A stretch of DNA of 64,000 bases from the NCBI GenBank assembly GCA_022885665.1, contig JAGQDJ010000037.1, forward strand, positions 725,622-789,621, in the 5' to 3' direction. How positions within the stretch are numbered: position 1 is the first letter of the stretch; each line of letters opens with the position of its first letter. The notes beneath the pieces were generated by a model. That model worked only from the letters and a program-made list of their open reading frames with translations, was not told where the DNA came from and did no database searches. Below, piece after piece: positions 37,389 through 50,210 of the stretch. The position numbers and the translations under genes were made by a program. This stretch comes from Triops longicaudatus. Taxonomy: Eukaryota; Arthropoda; Branchiopoda; Notostraca; Triopsidae.

Positions 37389-39415
37389 TTACTTTTTATG
37401 AAGGCATTGCGGATTGCCATATCCTGGGGGACAATGGAACGTATTGGCAGCTACGTAGCGTCCTCCATTGGCATATAGTGGGTCGCAAGTCGCTATATGT
37501 TAAAAAAAATATATTACGTGCCTGACTTTCCACCGCTTTAGCTTGGTAAGCGATTTACGTTTTTCACACCGAAGATCTTTGCAACCAGGACGGCAGGAAC
37601 AACGGCAAGGGGCGTTACACGTACCACCGTTCAGGCAAGGCAAGATGCAATACGCTACAAAATACACGATTATTTTTACAACATGGAAACTTTTCCACAT
37701 CACGCTTCATACCCTAAACACCAAAATTCTACATTTTTTAAAAACACAACAATAAATTAAAACTAAATTAAAAAGAATCCTGCAATTACGCTAAGAGTGT
37801 ACGGTTAATGCACTACAAAACCTACTATTAAGAAAACGCCGTAAACGACGTCAATTTTCTTTTTAGCGCACCTGTTTTATATCTGTCGCCGCTAAATCCT
37901 GGAGGACAAGCGCAAACGCCTGTCGGTAGACACGCCCCTCCATTCAGACACTGACAATCCCCCGATCCTTCTCAAGCAATAGGTTCTGACCCATTGTCCA
38001 TTGCTTTGGTACTTAATCACATTGTGTCCAACAGATTTTTGCCCTATCATTTTTGTTTTTCCAAAATTATTTTTAGGTTCACTATAATTAATTTTCACTA
38101 TTAATATTTTTCTAAAAATACTGATGGGCAAGAAATAACTAAATGTTCGCTAACTTTATACGAAAAGCCCAGCAACGTTATACCAGGCGATGCCCGGGGT
38201 CGTCCACACCAAACATCTAAACAAACAAAATCTCGAAACATTTTTTAACTGAATTTGTGAGCTGATTACGTCTTACACTCGCATTTTCCGGAAGGTGCAG
38301 TCCAGATTTGATTAGGAAGACAAATGACAGACAAATTTCCGTGTCTCACGTAGCTAGGTTTGCATTCTAGTTTCAACCACGCCCCCACAGATCTTGGTTC
38401 CACGCTTGGCGCTACTGCATGCGCTATGAGAGGCAGATCTTGGCATGAAGCCACTAAAATTAACACAAATGAAAGACTCAAATTTATACTACTTGAAAGT
38501 AAAATAAATAGCGACAAAAACTGACATATACATGAAACCTTAATCAACATTTACTCTATTAATAAATGAATACCTAAGCTGTGTTAAAAAAAAAAATAAG
38601 AAAATAAATTAGTATTACGTGAAAATAAGAAATCAACAATTTTGTAAATATAAAACGAACACGTAGAAAAAAATTAAATCAAATGCAATAAAAACGCTGT
38701 TTACCACACAACACAGGGATATAAATTAAACGCCATACCCTAAACACTATAATAAAAAAAAAAAATAATAATAAAGTAAACCAAAAAAATCTAAAATTAC
38801 GGTAGTGGTATATGAAAAAAATTGTATATGAATACAACAGATAAAAGAAATAAAATACAATAAATCAAATAAACAAAAGCTGTTAACCACTCACTTCAAG
38901 GATACAATAAAACGCAAATATTAATAGTAAAAACCAATAAAGATAATAGACTTAAAACATAGATAAGAATCCAAAGTACGTTCACATTTTGGTGGGGAAG
39001 GCGTCCATTGTCCCGTTGCGACGCAGAGTGCTACCTCGCAGCCTTGCAGTGTGTACCCAGCACCGCACAGAAACCGTACTGTCGAACCACGCCTATAACG
39101 AACCCATGCACGGGAGGTACCAACTCTGGACACCATAGACCTAAACAAATCAGAAAATCAATTAATTTTTCTAATTTCTTATTAAGTATAATTTTAAGTA
39201 TAACAATTTTAAGTATAACTTACGTTGAAATTGTAAAGAATTCCCTAACCAAGATCCTGTCACTTGGCACACGCGTTTTGCTTGACCGAGATGCTTGTGC
39301 CCTGTTTGACACGCATACGAGGTCACACCCATAAATGTGTTATTAACGGAATTAAGTATCCGAATGGAATGGATACACGCACCTACTTGGCAGTTTGTTG
39401 GTTTGGACTGTATTC
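37389..39415 (-). pseudogene. Decaying sushi-EGF modular extracellular gene
   Basis: Six phase-1 domain exons lie on the minus strand: sushi 1 (about 39224-39415), sushi 2 (38980-39140), sushi 3 (38277-38453), EGF 1 (about 37872-37967), EGF 2 (37560-37654) and EGF 3 (37389-37492, ending HKK then stop). Sushi 3 is intact (SCQDLPLIAHAV ... LECKPSY ... VICLPNQIW ... GKCE). Sushi 2 starts LWCPELVPPVHG in one frame but its second half (GSTVRFLCGAGYTL ... CEVALCVATGQW) is in the next frame: a frameshift at 39089-39103. Joining sushi 3 (donor gtaaga after 38277) to EGF 1 at its usable phase-1 acceptors gives TGA or TAA. Cysteines are lost: sushi 1 ends LQFQ where C is expected, EGF 1 ends GDRYK, and EGF 3 reads LYANGGRY. 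No start exon is seen. Alternatives are a real gene with assembly indels, or a sushi-only protein ending after sushi 3. Confidence 0.6.
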
Positions 39416-40086
39416 CTACATGAGTTCTTCGATATAAAAAAAGACTCACTTATTCACTCAATGTCACAAATTTTCATTTATATCAGGGGTCCCAAAACAC
39501 CTTTACTTTAGAGGCTGTCATGGCTTACAACTAAGGTTTAGCAATAAAACGGACTGTTATTATTTAACGCGCACAATACATGTTTTGCTTCCCAAGCCGA
39601 ACCCAAACATTGCATAGCCACCTAGCGGTCAGAATGGCTAAATTGGCGCGACGCTTAAATCTGTTGTCAAGCTGCGAGGGTACGTGTGAAAACGGACAGC
39701 TTCTCAGAGTGCGAGCCAGAAAGCACAATGGACGCTGTACAACTGTGGGAAGCTTAAACGATCACGTAGGTAAAAGCACAGAGCTAGTTAACTGAGATTA
39801 GTTCTTTGGATTAAAGCGTGACACAATTTTTGCAAAAGTAATAATCAACTACCAGCTTTTCTATGTATTCATTTAATCTCCTTAGCTTGCTTTTCCAGGC
39901 CTGCCAAAAATAGTTGACATTCCGTGGATCTAGCATTAATCGTCATATTCTAATAGTAATATTACCAAAATTATTCAACTGCTGTATTGTATGTTCGTTT
40001 TACACGTTTGTTTGCTTATTCACAAAATTATTCGCGTATGGTTCCAGGAGAGCATTGTTTTAATTTAGATTTTTTGCATTCCATGC
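39416..40086. other. Spacer between the sushi/EGF exons and the CAP gene
   Basis: No exon recognised on either strand. No poly-A signal could be assigned with confidence. Confidence 0.4.
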
Positions 40087-41404
40087 TTATCGGCACAATC
40101 CTGTGTTACGGTCGAACAAGGAACCAACCGGACAAGCTGATGCTGGCTTACCGATGGAATACAATGCAGAGTTGCGGATATTGCCAGCTGAACCATAGTT
40201 GCAAGCATAAAATAGTCGGAAACCTTTGCCCTCTGCCCAGTTTACTACACTGCAACCGACTCGTGATGTACGGGCCCAAACCAGTTGAGTGTAATGGCCC
40301 ACCAGTTGCCCAGCTTTGCTTTTACCAGATCTGGTTAACAATTAATTAACAAAATTTTCCTTTTATAAGACACCTTTTTAGAAAAAAAAGGGTTAATGTG
40401 TTGAATTACTTAAAGCTATTCACTGTCCTCGAATCGAAGTTCTCTACTTCATCGTACCAGCTTTTAATTGTACTGTACCAATTTGGCTCCTCCTTGGTGG
40501 GACGGGTAAATCGCGTAGCCAGATTTTGACCTACCGTGAACCTAGCTAATAAGTATAAGAAGTTAATAAATAAATAGGCAATAGAAAATATGCTTAGATA
40601 AAAGACAAAGAATTACGGAAAATTACACACAAACTCTTTAACTTTCTTAATGAAATTTAATACTTTCTCAGCCAATTTAAACCAGTATGAGCTAACGACT
40701 GTATATTTCAGTGCACAGTGACTAGGTGAAATCTGGTTATGAGCGAAATATAAGCTTACATGATTGGTAATTCGGAAAAGGAAATGTGGCAAATTTGATA
40801 ACAAGTACTCAACCAGTAATAAATACATCGAACTGCAATGAAACTGCCGCTAGACGATAATAAAACATACGTGTGTTTTTTTATACGTACCAACGTTTCG
40901 ATTGGCATCGTGCCGGAAGACGCACTGGCGGACGTGTGTATCAGCCATGAGAGCCAGCTCGTCATCCCATATCTAATTTTGCACGTAATTAGTAACTTCA
41001 TAACGAGTGCTTAATTATGAAATTTGCAAACTTGAAAACGAAATTACTAACCAATGCACGCATGTTGGATGCGCTAGGCTGTGGACCTGGTTTTCCACGA
41101 GACTCAAGACCGAAAGCGACTTTGCTGCGGAATTGGTTATGGATACTGACAATAAGAGCTTTATCTGCTGAAGTTAAAGTCCGTGAAATTATCGACCCAC
41201 AAGCTGGACCATATTGCATAGGCTGAAATAAAACATAAAAAAAAGAAATTAAGGATAATTATTATTAAAATACGGAATATCTTATATTTTTACCAAAAAG
41301 AGGCACATGGTGTTTTGTCGATGAATCCGGCAATAGTCGGACTGCGTTTGGGCACTGGTCACGACAAAAAACCCCACGACAGAGAATATCAAACAAGTAT
41401 TCAT
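40087..41404 (-). CDS. Secreted CAP (SCP/venom allergen 5-like) protein
   Basis: Five minus-strand exons (41294-41404, 41052-41222, 40891-40972, 40410-40545, 40087-40330) give a complete 247-residue protein. Residues 1-20 form a signal peptide ([20 protein letters not shown]). The short Cys segment [12 protein letters not shown] is usual in venom-allergen-like proteins. The CAP domain follows: [10 protein letters not shown] (His65), [35 protein letters not shown], then the family signatures [16 protein letters not shown] (from His179) and [11 protein letters not shown]. The second signature has Ser where Pro is usual. The end ([21 protein letters not shown]) resembles the small Cys-rich tail of the family. 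It acts outside the cell; the function of arthropod CAP proteins is generally unknown (venom, cuticle or immune roles). All splice phases agree and no lesions are seen. It lies 0.7 kb upstream of same-strand sushi/EGF exons and might once have shared a transcript with them. Confidence 0.88.
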
Positions 41405-44400
41405 GTTGAAGAATTCTTTGCGACTGAATTCAATGTTCGGGATTCCGAGCCCTTTTGTATTGGCTTCCCTTTCCGTTCCATGTAGCAAAGGTAAAATTCC
41501 CCGAAAACCGCATTTGAAGCACGGAAGTCGATAACTCCGGATTACTGTGTTACAACAACTCCAATTTTTAACAATATTTAATACATTGCACTAAAAATAT
41601 CACATCCGTTTTTTCTTTGTGGGTTTTAACAATTCTTTGACGCAAGTTGAGTGCGGTTACTTAACTTCCGACAAATAAACTTAGCCACAAATTTCACGAC
41701 TTTGACGCAGAACAATCATAGTTAACATAAAAAATTCTTAGTTATCTAACAGGGTTAAAAGAGAAGTCTCTAAAACGGAATTTGCTACTTTCAGCTCAAA
41801 ACTCGGCAGGCTTTTGGAACCAAGTCACGTAAAGAAAAAAAGCTCAATACTTGACAAGGAAAAAGGTTCAAGGGTAAGAGTACCAGTGAATTGAATTCGT
41901 AATCAATCTCCAACCCGCAATTCATTTCACGTATTGTACTTCCGTGATACGTGTTCTAGGGCTACTTAATACGTTTTTGGCATTAATGTAGCTTTCTCTT
42001 GGTATTTTACTTAATCTATTGCATGTTCTTAATAAACCTATCCAGACATAGAGTTTGAATAGAAATACTTAATTTTCTTTGGGTAAAATTAAGGCATACG
42101 TGACGAGATTTAATAATTAGGAAATAATTCAGATTTCTACATTATTTTTGTATTTCTTAAATTTTTCCTTTCTTACCTTAATTTGATGAAGCTTTTAATT
42201 AACGAATGTGACGAAAGTCTTTTAGAAGTGTTAGACACGGAAAAAAAACTCGCTCCCTAGTGTTACGATGCTTAGCTCACTATACAGGGCGAAAAATTAG
42301 AGCAGAACACGCAATGAAGGATAATTTAATTTGCCCTGGACAGCTTTTCCCCTGATGACCACTATTACAGTCACAATTAGACTCACCCATGTTTTCCAGC
42401 GCCCCAAACTTTTTGCTCTGTAATATTCTTGCGCCGGGTTAATTAACATTTTGCATTACAAATTTGTTTTTTTCGTAAAATAAATACAAACGAAAATAAA
42501 TGCATACGATATAAATAATATTACCATTATTTTGAAAAACTGAGGAAGAATGCATGGCCTGTGAACAACTATAAGTTTACAAGTCCACACTAGTGTCACA
42601 AGTTTTGAGAAAGAACAATAATAATAAAAAAAAGAACAAACGAGCCCACAAGTCACAATGCCTGGAGCCGCTGCTTGTTTTCTGCTTCGTTTGAGCCCAG
42701 TACAGCTCGTTTGGCGAGAAATTACTCGGAAAGTGTTTTGCTTGAACCACAACAGATCATTACAAAGCTCTTTCCACGCGAATTTCTTCAAAGATAAATT
42801 CTTTGTCCATAAAAAATGATACTGCGATTTACTTTCAAGAAAATTCCGCTACTCGATATGTTTACGAACACTCCTGAAACGAGGCTATTTGAAAATGTCA
42901 TACTACAGCTTATAAGTGAAGAAAAGTTCTTTCGTCACTGAAGAATGTTTGCACTACGATGTAAACAGTAAGTGAAACTCCTTATTTTTACACAAGGCAC
43001 TAAAGCTGTTACATGTTTACTGTGCGAAATAAAAACTGAATTTGGAAGTTATTTGAGATTTTTTTTCCATTAATAAGTTAATGCTAATGTCCTCGAATAT
43101 AAAATTGGGCGTATTGTTTATGTGATGTTATTCGCAAATTCGTTCCTCTCTGTAGGATTCATAACATTTCTTACGTTTATTGCATTCATGACACTTCTTG
43201 TTATTTAATTTACACTACAAACTGAAGATTCCAGAATTACTCGTTCAATTCGATCGACAGAACGTACCTACAAGTTATGTTACTGCAACTTGTTTTGGAA
43301 GAAGTCGAAAGTTTCTGGAACAAATGAGGTGACATTCTGAAAGAAAACCTGCTGAATGGAAACCTTAGAAGTACAGAAAAAAATTTCTTTCCGTTTGCAA
43401 GACTTCCCCGCCACTTGGAAGCATCGGGAACTACTGATATTTCGCACAAATAGCGTTTTCGCAAAATATCACTGAGCATTAGTTTCGCAATGTGACAGAT
43501 ACTGGATATTATAAATTCGAAAATCACATACAGCCTTTGAATCAAAACTGTTTAAGCTCTAAAATTGATGAAGAGGCATGAAGAATACAAGTAACATGCA
43601 ACGTTGTAACTGTTTACGAAAGAAAGTGGCTCAGGTTCCCTATCAGATCTGGTGTCATGTAACCGTTTACGATAGTTTCGCTCCGTTCATCCGATTACGC
43701 GACAGCGTTTCCTTTACCTTCTCCGTAGAGTTTAACGTAAAAATGCAAGCAACTTCAAGCTTAAATTAACTACTTGCAATACTTAATTGCTACGGAATGA
43801 ATCTCATGTTAGATGAATTTCTTTTAAAAATAAATTTACGCTTCACCATTAGTCGAATGATAACACTGAGACCACGCAGCACTATGACGTAATGGTCCAA
43901 ACTGGTTTCAGAAATCCTCCAAAACAGTCAAGAGGTTTCGGGTTTAGCGAAAGAGAAAGGACTCCCGTTACCCGAATGGCCGTCGAACCATTCGCTGCTG
44001 AAACATTCCAGGCGCAGGTCACTTTGAACACTGATGGTTTGTGCTGGCCTCAAGTGCGTTTCTTCACTAGGACTGTGATAGATGCAATGTGGGAAGTCAC
44101 GAATTCCTCCACACATGTTTAAGTTTTATGCGAATTTTGCATTGTTTCGCCACAACATTGGATTAAACTATCAAGTGTCGATCAGAAATCAGTGAAATTA
44201 CACGGATTTAAAATAACTTGTGTTAATTTCGTGCCATTTTCTCACGTAAGTCGAATATTTAAAAAAAAAGAAAATTGTGTTTTAATACTTTTGTAGGCAT
44301 TTCTGCCATAATTCAGATATTTTTCAAAAGAAATTCACTAGTTTCACCGGTTTCCAATAGTTACCGAAGTTATTCCTACGTCAGCAACTTTCTGGAAACC

Positions 44401-44554
44401 TGCAAGAATAACTCGCTTTTAGTGAGGTTCGTCTAGAAATTAGCATAGTGAAACATTTTGTTATTCGCTTTCAAGAACTAGGCTAATATTTGGCAATGTC
44501 TAGTGTGTTAGTAAATCCTTTGCGTATTGGCAAAAGCTATCTAGGGGCGTTGTC
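41405..44554. other. Intergenic stretch, no gene seen
   Basis: Lies between the start of the minus-strand CAP gene and the TRPA gene. It presumably holds the CAP promoter. No exon chains, RNA genes or repeats were recognised. Confidence 0.4.
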
Positions 44555-44668
44555 ACTCGATATTAGACGGATATGAAAAAAATATGAAAAAAAGTCGTGG
44601 GAACGGATCCAAATGTCCTTCCTGCATCGATATACCGCACCCTTCAGCGCAGGTCATCCCCATGTCCG
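44555..44668 (-). repeat. Conserved block upstream of TRPA gene A (copy 1 of 2)
   Basis: On the minus strand it contains the 28-nt identical core (ggatgacctgcgctgaaggg...cggtat, 44640-44667), followed by similar sequence including TTCCCACGA, a T-rich run and ACAACGCCC. The other copy is at 55750-55852. The core can fold as CC(T)GCGC-loop TGAAGG-GTGCGG. It could be a short repeat family, a shared promoter element from the gene duplication, or a small RNA. Confidence 0.7.
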
Positions 44669-45754
44669 AACACATACCATAAAACTTCGGAACGAATGGT
44701 ACCGACACAAGGTTGGAGGTCATAAGGACTGATAACGCGTCCAACATGAGAAAACTATGCATCCCAACCCAAGTCGTACCGCAGCTACGGATTGCTTTTT
44801 ACATTGGACTTTATCGTTACGAAATTAACCGTAACATGAAACTACTGAGACCGTTTTTCTCCATTTGTCCGTACTTAATGTCACTTAGCGCTAGAAATGT
44901 AAAAGCTAGACTTAAAACGAAAAACTTTAAGTCTGAAGTACAACTTCACCACAAAAAAGATCACGGTGACTGCAGTTACAAACTCATCGTAATTCGAGCC
45001 ATTATTTTTTGTTGTTCTTTTGCTCTTTCGTAGTGAGCAAAATTTCATTTTTTTCGTTCAACCTTTAGAACACGGTTATTCTGAATTTTCCCAAATTAAC
45101 ACTTAATTGACGCAATTACGAAATTATACAACGAAACGTTTATATTACACAACGAAATACTGTTTAGTACATAAAAACGATTTTTTTAAAGAAACTATAA
45201 CAGTTGAAACAAATTCTTGTTGCTTTTCAATTTGAGACGAACTTTCACATACTTGCCAGAGGAAATCAACTTATGAGTAAGATTCAACTTACGCTTAAAA
45301 AATGGATTGAAGATGTGGACATACGATTGGTTTTGTGGAACGGATCTGCATCGTATATCGAGACCTTTCCGTGTTTACGAAACAAGACCCCGTTGCCAAA
45401 GGCTTTGGGACATTTATGGCATAACTAGAGGCGTTCACGAATTTCGCTCAAATTACGCTGGTCAGCACGATGACCGGATGACCGGTTTGAATGACTGTAA
45501 GGCACAAGCAAATGAAGTGAAAAAGCAACGTAGGTGTATAGGATTCACACTAAAGGCATTCAAGGTTGATTTTAAAATGCGGGAATGTTCAGAAAAAGCC
45601 CTCAAGAGTTTCCTTTTACTGTCCGACATTCTTAAACACTTCCTTGTGCTCTTTACTTGTATTTCGTGTATTCTACCGTCTTAGTTCGCATTTATTATTT
45701 TCTATTCGTTTCCTAGGGCTTGGGAACCCAAAGAAAGGCGTTTTAGCTACAAGT
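44669..45754. other. 5' flank of TRPA gene A
   Basis: No further gene. A probable 5' UTR acceptor (cgtttcctag, ending near 45717) precedes the start codon, suggesting a leader intron. Confidence 0.35.
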
Positions 45755-48700
45755 ATGGCTGGGCGATTAGTGGGTCAAGAATCTAGGGATAGCCAATGTT
45801 TGGCGAATTGTGTCGACGTCGCTGCGGAGCTCTTGACTGCGCTACAGGGCAATGATATAAAGAGTTTTGATAAATTGTTGGATGATGCGGAACCGGAGGA
45901 GATAAACAAACGGCACGAGTATCCGCATTATACAACGTGTTTGGAATGGGCATGTGCTAATGGTCAAGCGGATTTCCTGGCGCTCTTAATTAAGCATGAA
46001 GCCGAAGTGGATACCTACAATCGTGAGAAAAGCATGCGACCTCTGCATATGGCTTGCAGATATGCGCATCATGATTGCGTCGAACTTCTCTTAAGAGCTG
46101 GAGCAGACGTAAGTATTGTTTTTAAAGTATAGAAATATAATTAAACCAAAAATAAGAAAGGAAAATGACTATTAAAAGTGAAATACTCAAAATTTATACA
46201 TATATTACACATAGTTATTAAAAACAGGAAATAAAAAACTGTTAAAAACGAAAGTTAGATATTTTCTAAAGACTTTAACAGACTTTCTTTGAAGAGTTAA
46301 ACGGAACTAAAAAGCACAGCAGAATTTCGAAAATCGGCGTTGATAAAATCTTAGCTCTATTGTAAGCAAAAATTTAATTTAGTTACAAAGCGATGTGATT
46401 CGTAGGTAAACGCAAGGGATGGTCACAGTTCCCAGACACCTTTGCATGTTTTGGTAAGCACATGGAAGGAACTGAAGGAAGCGCCTACTTTAAGTTTTCC
46501 TACGGAAGCGTTTCCTACAAATAAGGAAGCCAAGTTTGCTAAATGTCTCCAACTCTTATTGGAAAACGAGAAAATCGACCTGGACGCGGAAGACAAGAAC
46601 GGCCGCACGACTCTGGAATGGGCCGTTTATAGGCAAAACGCGTTTGCCGTAAAGACTTTAATCAGCTACGGGGCGAAGATCAACGAACATGTTAAACAAG
46701 CTGTCAAGAAAACGAAAGTAAGTAATCGATTCTTACAAGACACTTTACTTACTTAAAATACTTAAGTTAGATTCGAAAAAATATTTTCCAAATTACGTAC
46801 CAATACTATGTCAATGTCTTTCAGGTTTTCTTTTTTCCGTTTATATGTACACGACTTACAAAGAATCCAATATCTTCCAACTTTTTGCGTTTTCACTTAT
46901 TCCTCTAATTTTGCACTTGTATCTCATTTCTTTAACAATTTATTTTTTCACTGTTTTTATTTTAACTTTACAATGGTCAATAATTTCATTTCTTAGTTAA
47001 GTTGTAATTTTATTTTAATACTACATTATTTTATATTAAGTACACTACATAGTATTCGGTTTCGTCATTTACTTTACCATGTATACTTTTTCTGCAGGAA
47101 TCCATGCCCGAGCTAGAAAGACTTATCGATGTACCTGTGTTATGCGATACATCATCCCGAGAGATCAGTCTTAAGGACCGCATGTGGCAAGCCATTCGAG
47201 CCAAAGATCACGAACAGCTCGAGTTACTTCTGAACGTCGAAAGTAAAAAATTCCAAAAAATTCGACTGGACTTTTGGCTTTGACGCTATGTATCCGTCTA
47301 GGTTCCCCAACAGTCGTGTTGGATGACACGACACAAAATCTTACTTATGTCCAACACTGTAGCCGAGAAGGCTTAGCGCAATGCTTGCAAGTATTACTCA
47401 ACGCGAGAGCGAACCCGAATTTGTTTTCTTTCGCCGAAACCCGGCCACCCATCATCTTAGCAGCCGTCAACGGCCACACTCACATTCTCCAGATTCTTTT
47501 GTCAAACCCAACAACAGAAGTCGGTGTTGTAGACGCGCCCAGTTCTAAGCAAACCGTTTTCCACAAAATTGTATCGCGGCTAAACGAACAACCAGCTCAG
47601 TATCTGGAATGCTTGGCCATTCTTCTCGATTGCAAAGAAGCTGTCAAGCACATTGACGCGGCTGATATCTTGGGTAACACAGCTTTACATTATGCGGTTC
47701 AAACCGGCGTGGAAGAAGCTGTACTACTTCTGCTGAGGCACGGAGCCAGCCTCGGCGCCAAGAATGTGTTAAACGAAACGCCCATCAACAATATGTTGCC
47801 TACTACGCTGGAAACCTTCCTGGACGAATGCATTGAACAAAACCAGAAAGAAGGACGGGCTTCCAGAGACTACCATATAACTTTTAAGTACGATTTCCTC
47901 GCCAGCAAAGCTAAAAGCGTTCAAAGTATGGACAACATCAGTGAAATCGTTTCTGTGTCACCAAAACTCGCCGAAGACAAGGAAAGCGGCAACTTTATCC
48001 CCAAAATCGATCGATCTTACGAAAATCTATCAAGTAAGTCCATATTTTGATAAAAATTTACAGTAATTACTTGTCCGCAAATAAGAGATTATAACTACAT
48101 TTTTTCACAAATTTTACCAGCAGAGGAAACGAAATCAGGTGGTTGCTACCCTGAATCTGAAGCCTTGTGGTATCTAAGTCGCTCACTGCGTCACAAATAT
48201 TTGCTGCGCCATCCTGTTATTACGAGTTTCTTGCTCCTGAAATGGCACAAGATAAAAAATTATTTCTACGTCAATTTGGGAATATATTTCGTCACAGTAA
48301 TGCTGTTAACATTCTACGTTCTCGTCCAGGAACGCAGTTTAGAATTCGAATCGCCGAGCGTGTGGGAAGTAAACTGTCACCGAATGTATCGATTTTCAAG
48401 CCTATATATCGATATCTTAGGTTTTACTGAACACCTTATGGGGTTTGCTGGCTTTCTTGGTGACGTTACTCTTCGCACGCGAGTTTTTCCAGTTCGGCAT
48501 TGCGCCTTTTAGATATATTTGCAGTTTGGAAAATTACTTTGAGCTAGGTAATTGTGACTTTATATATAAAATCTTTTAATACACCTTATTGCAAATGTAA
48601 GTCTTCACCAAGCAATGTTTCGGAACGGGTGGCATTTCCGGAACGGTCTCCTCTGCCAATTTCTGTCCGCTACCGGAGGCACAGAACGGAACCCCGACTG

Positions 48701-50210
48701 AATTTGGCAAGAGAAAGAATACTACACTGTCCGTAATACTGGTCTCTAAGTGGCGTAACGTTCTGTCGAGAAAGAGACCGTTTGCCATTGGTCTGCTTGA
48801 AACGGCAGAAAATACGTCTCTTACTGCCAAATATGGCGGATTTACTTTTTTCGGGCTGTTGAAATAAGATATATTGCGATAGTCTAAATAAGTGTTATAC
48901 TAGGAATGCTTATTGCTACGAGTTACATCCTCGCCAATGCAGCCGATCCCGAATCTGTGCGTCACATATCTGCACTGGCTATTTTACTGGCATGGGCGGA
49001 GTTTCTACTTCTGATTGGTCGCCATCCTCGATTATCCATTTTCGTAGCGACGTTTACTTCCGTGACCATTAGCTTTTTCAAGTTATTGCTGTGGTACTCT
49101 GTCCTCATTGTCGGGTTTGCGCTCAGCTTCCATCTCGTATTCAAAAGTCCTGCCAGTACCATCAAGACCGAAGGAATTCCGCAGAATGTTACCGAAAACG
49201 AAAATCCTAAAGACGAAAAAAATGAGAATTTCGAGACCGTGCCCTTGACGCTACTCAAAATGATTGCGATGATGACTGGCGAGCTTGAGTTCAGCGATTT
49301 GCCGTTCCATTTGTCACCCGTCATGAGCCGCTTTATTTTCCTCATGTTCGTCTTTCTCATAACCGTAGTGCTGCTCAATCTCCTGAACGGCTTAGCCGTT
49401 AGTGACACCCAAGCCATTAGAAGCGAAGTAAACGAATCTTCCTTTATCGTTCTAAAAGAATAAATAAATCAAATCCGTTTTTCTGTCATAATAATTATTC
49501 GAATAAAATATTATTTTGTTTGTTTATTTGTTCTGTAGGCTGAGACTATCAGCTACGCAAGTTTAGTTGAACTCATCTCCTATATCGAAGCTATGCTTTT
49601 GGGCGATCCTTTCCACTTTTTGTCCAATTATCCTCCATTCCGATGGCTGCGACGTTTACCGGACGCAAATTGCTGCCGAGTATTCCTGCGTATGCCTTCA
49701 CTTCGCCCCTGTATGCGGCGTTACAGCACGTTGCTTTTTGAACGCTGTCTGCCTAATAAAGCCTACACGGTATACCCAAATCGGAGAGGCACCTTAGGTC
49801 TGAACAAAGTAAGTTTGCAAAAAAAAATTATTAATTAAAACAAAAGTCCTTGTTCGTCGCTAACGAGAATTTTTATACAGGACGTTATTGGCATTCCCGT
49901 CTGTTCTTGTCACAAAAAGTTTTCTTTACCTTCGGAGAATATTGAAGCCACGTACGCACGTTTGCAGGAAATCCAAAGCGCTGCGAGTTCGGGTAATGAA
50001 AACTGGCACAAAAAGCTTGAAGAATTGCGGGAAACCGTAGAGTGCTTGACTCCAGACCGAAGAAATCGACAAATGAATGAGTCAGATTCGGCTAATAAAA
50101 ACTGGCAAGAGCAATTTGAAGAGCTGCGGCAAGCAGTCAGGTCTCTGACCGATTCCCAGGCTGAAATTCTGCGTCTTTTGCAAGCTTCAAACGCACCTGT
50201 TGTTAATTAG
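45755..50210 (+). CDS. Painless-like TRPA cation channel, gene A
   Basis: Nine exons (45755-46108, 46406-46717, 47098-47242, 47302-48033, 48121-48368, 48421-48547, 48904-49427, 49539-49808, 49881-50210) give 1013 residues without a break. The N-terminal half (about 1-500) carries ankyrin repeats (HYTTCLEWACANGQADFLAL, MRPLHMACRYAHHDCVELLL, RPPIILAAVNGHTHILQILL, GNTALHYAVQTGVEEAVLLL). Six membrane segments follow: S1 about 561-585, S2 599-618, S3 635-652, S4 661-680, S5 690-716 and S6 780-801, with pore motif MMTGELEF near 762-769 and S6 end NLLNGLAVSDTQAI. The C-terminus has a conserved HFLSNYPPFRWLRR region and a coiled coil. The S6/post-S6 wording fits the painless/pyrexia branch of insect TRPA. 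It is predicted to form a tetrameric plasma-membrane channel sensing heat, mechanical or chemical stimuli. The start MAGRLVGQES matches the paralogue's MARLVGQES. The acceptor at 48118-48123 is a NAGNAG site. Confidence 0.93.
48548..48903 (+). other. Expanded intron in TRPA gene A, possible MITE remnant
   Basis: At this position gene B has a 57-bp intron, but gene A has 356 bp. The extra DNA holds a 9-bp perfect inverted repeat (aacggtctc at 48642-48650, gagaccgtt at 48774-48782) and several ggaacgg-like repeats. No clean terminal repeats or target duplication could be defined. Confidence 0.4.

Noticed and set aside
43892..45684. Open frames between the CAP and TRPA genes
   Set aside because: No domain or splice chain. 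Part overlaps the conserved upstream block, whose minus-strand frame (MTCAEGCG...) is not preserved as protein in the second copy beyond the identical core.
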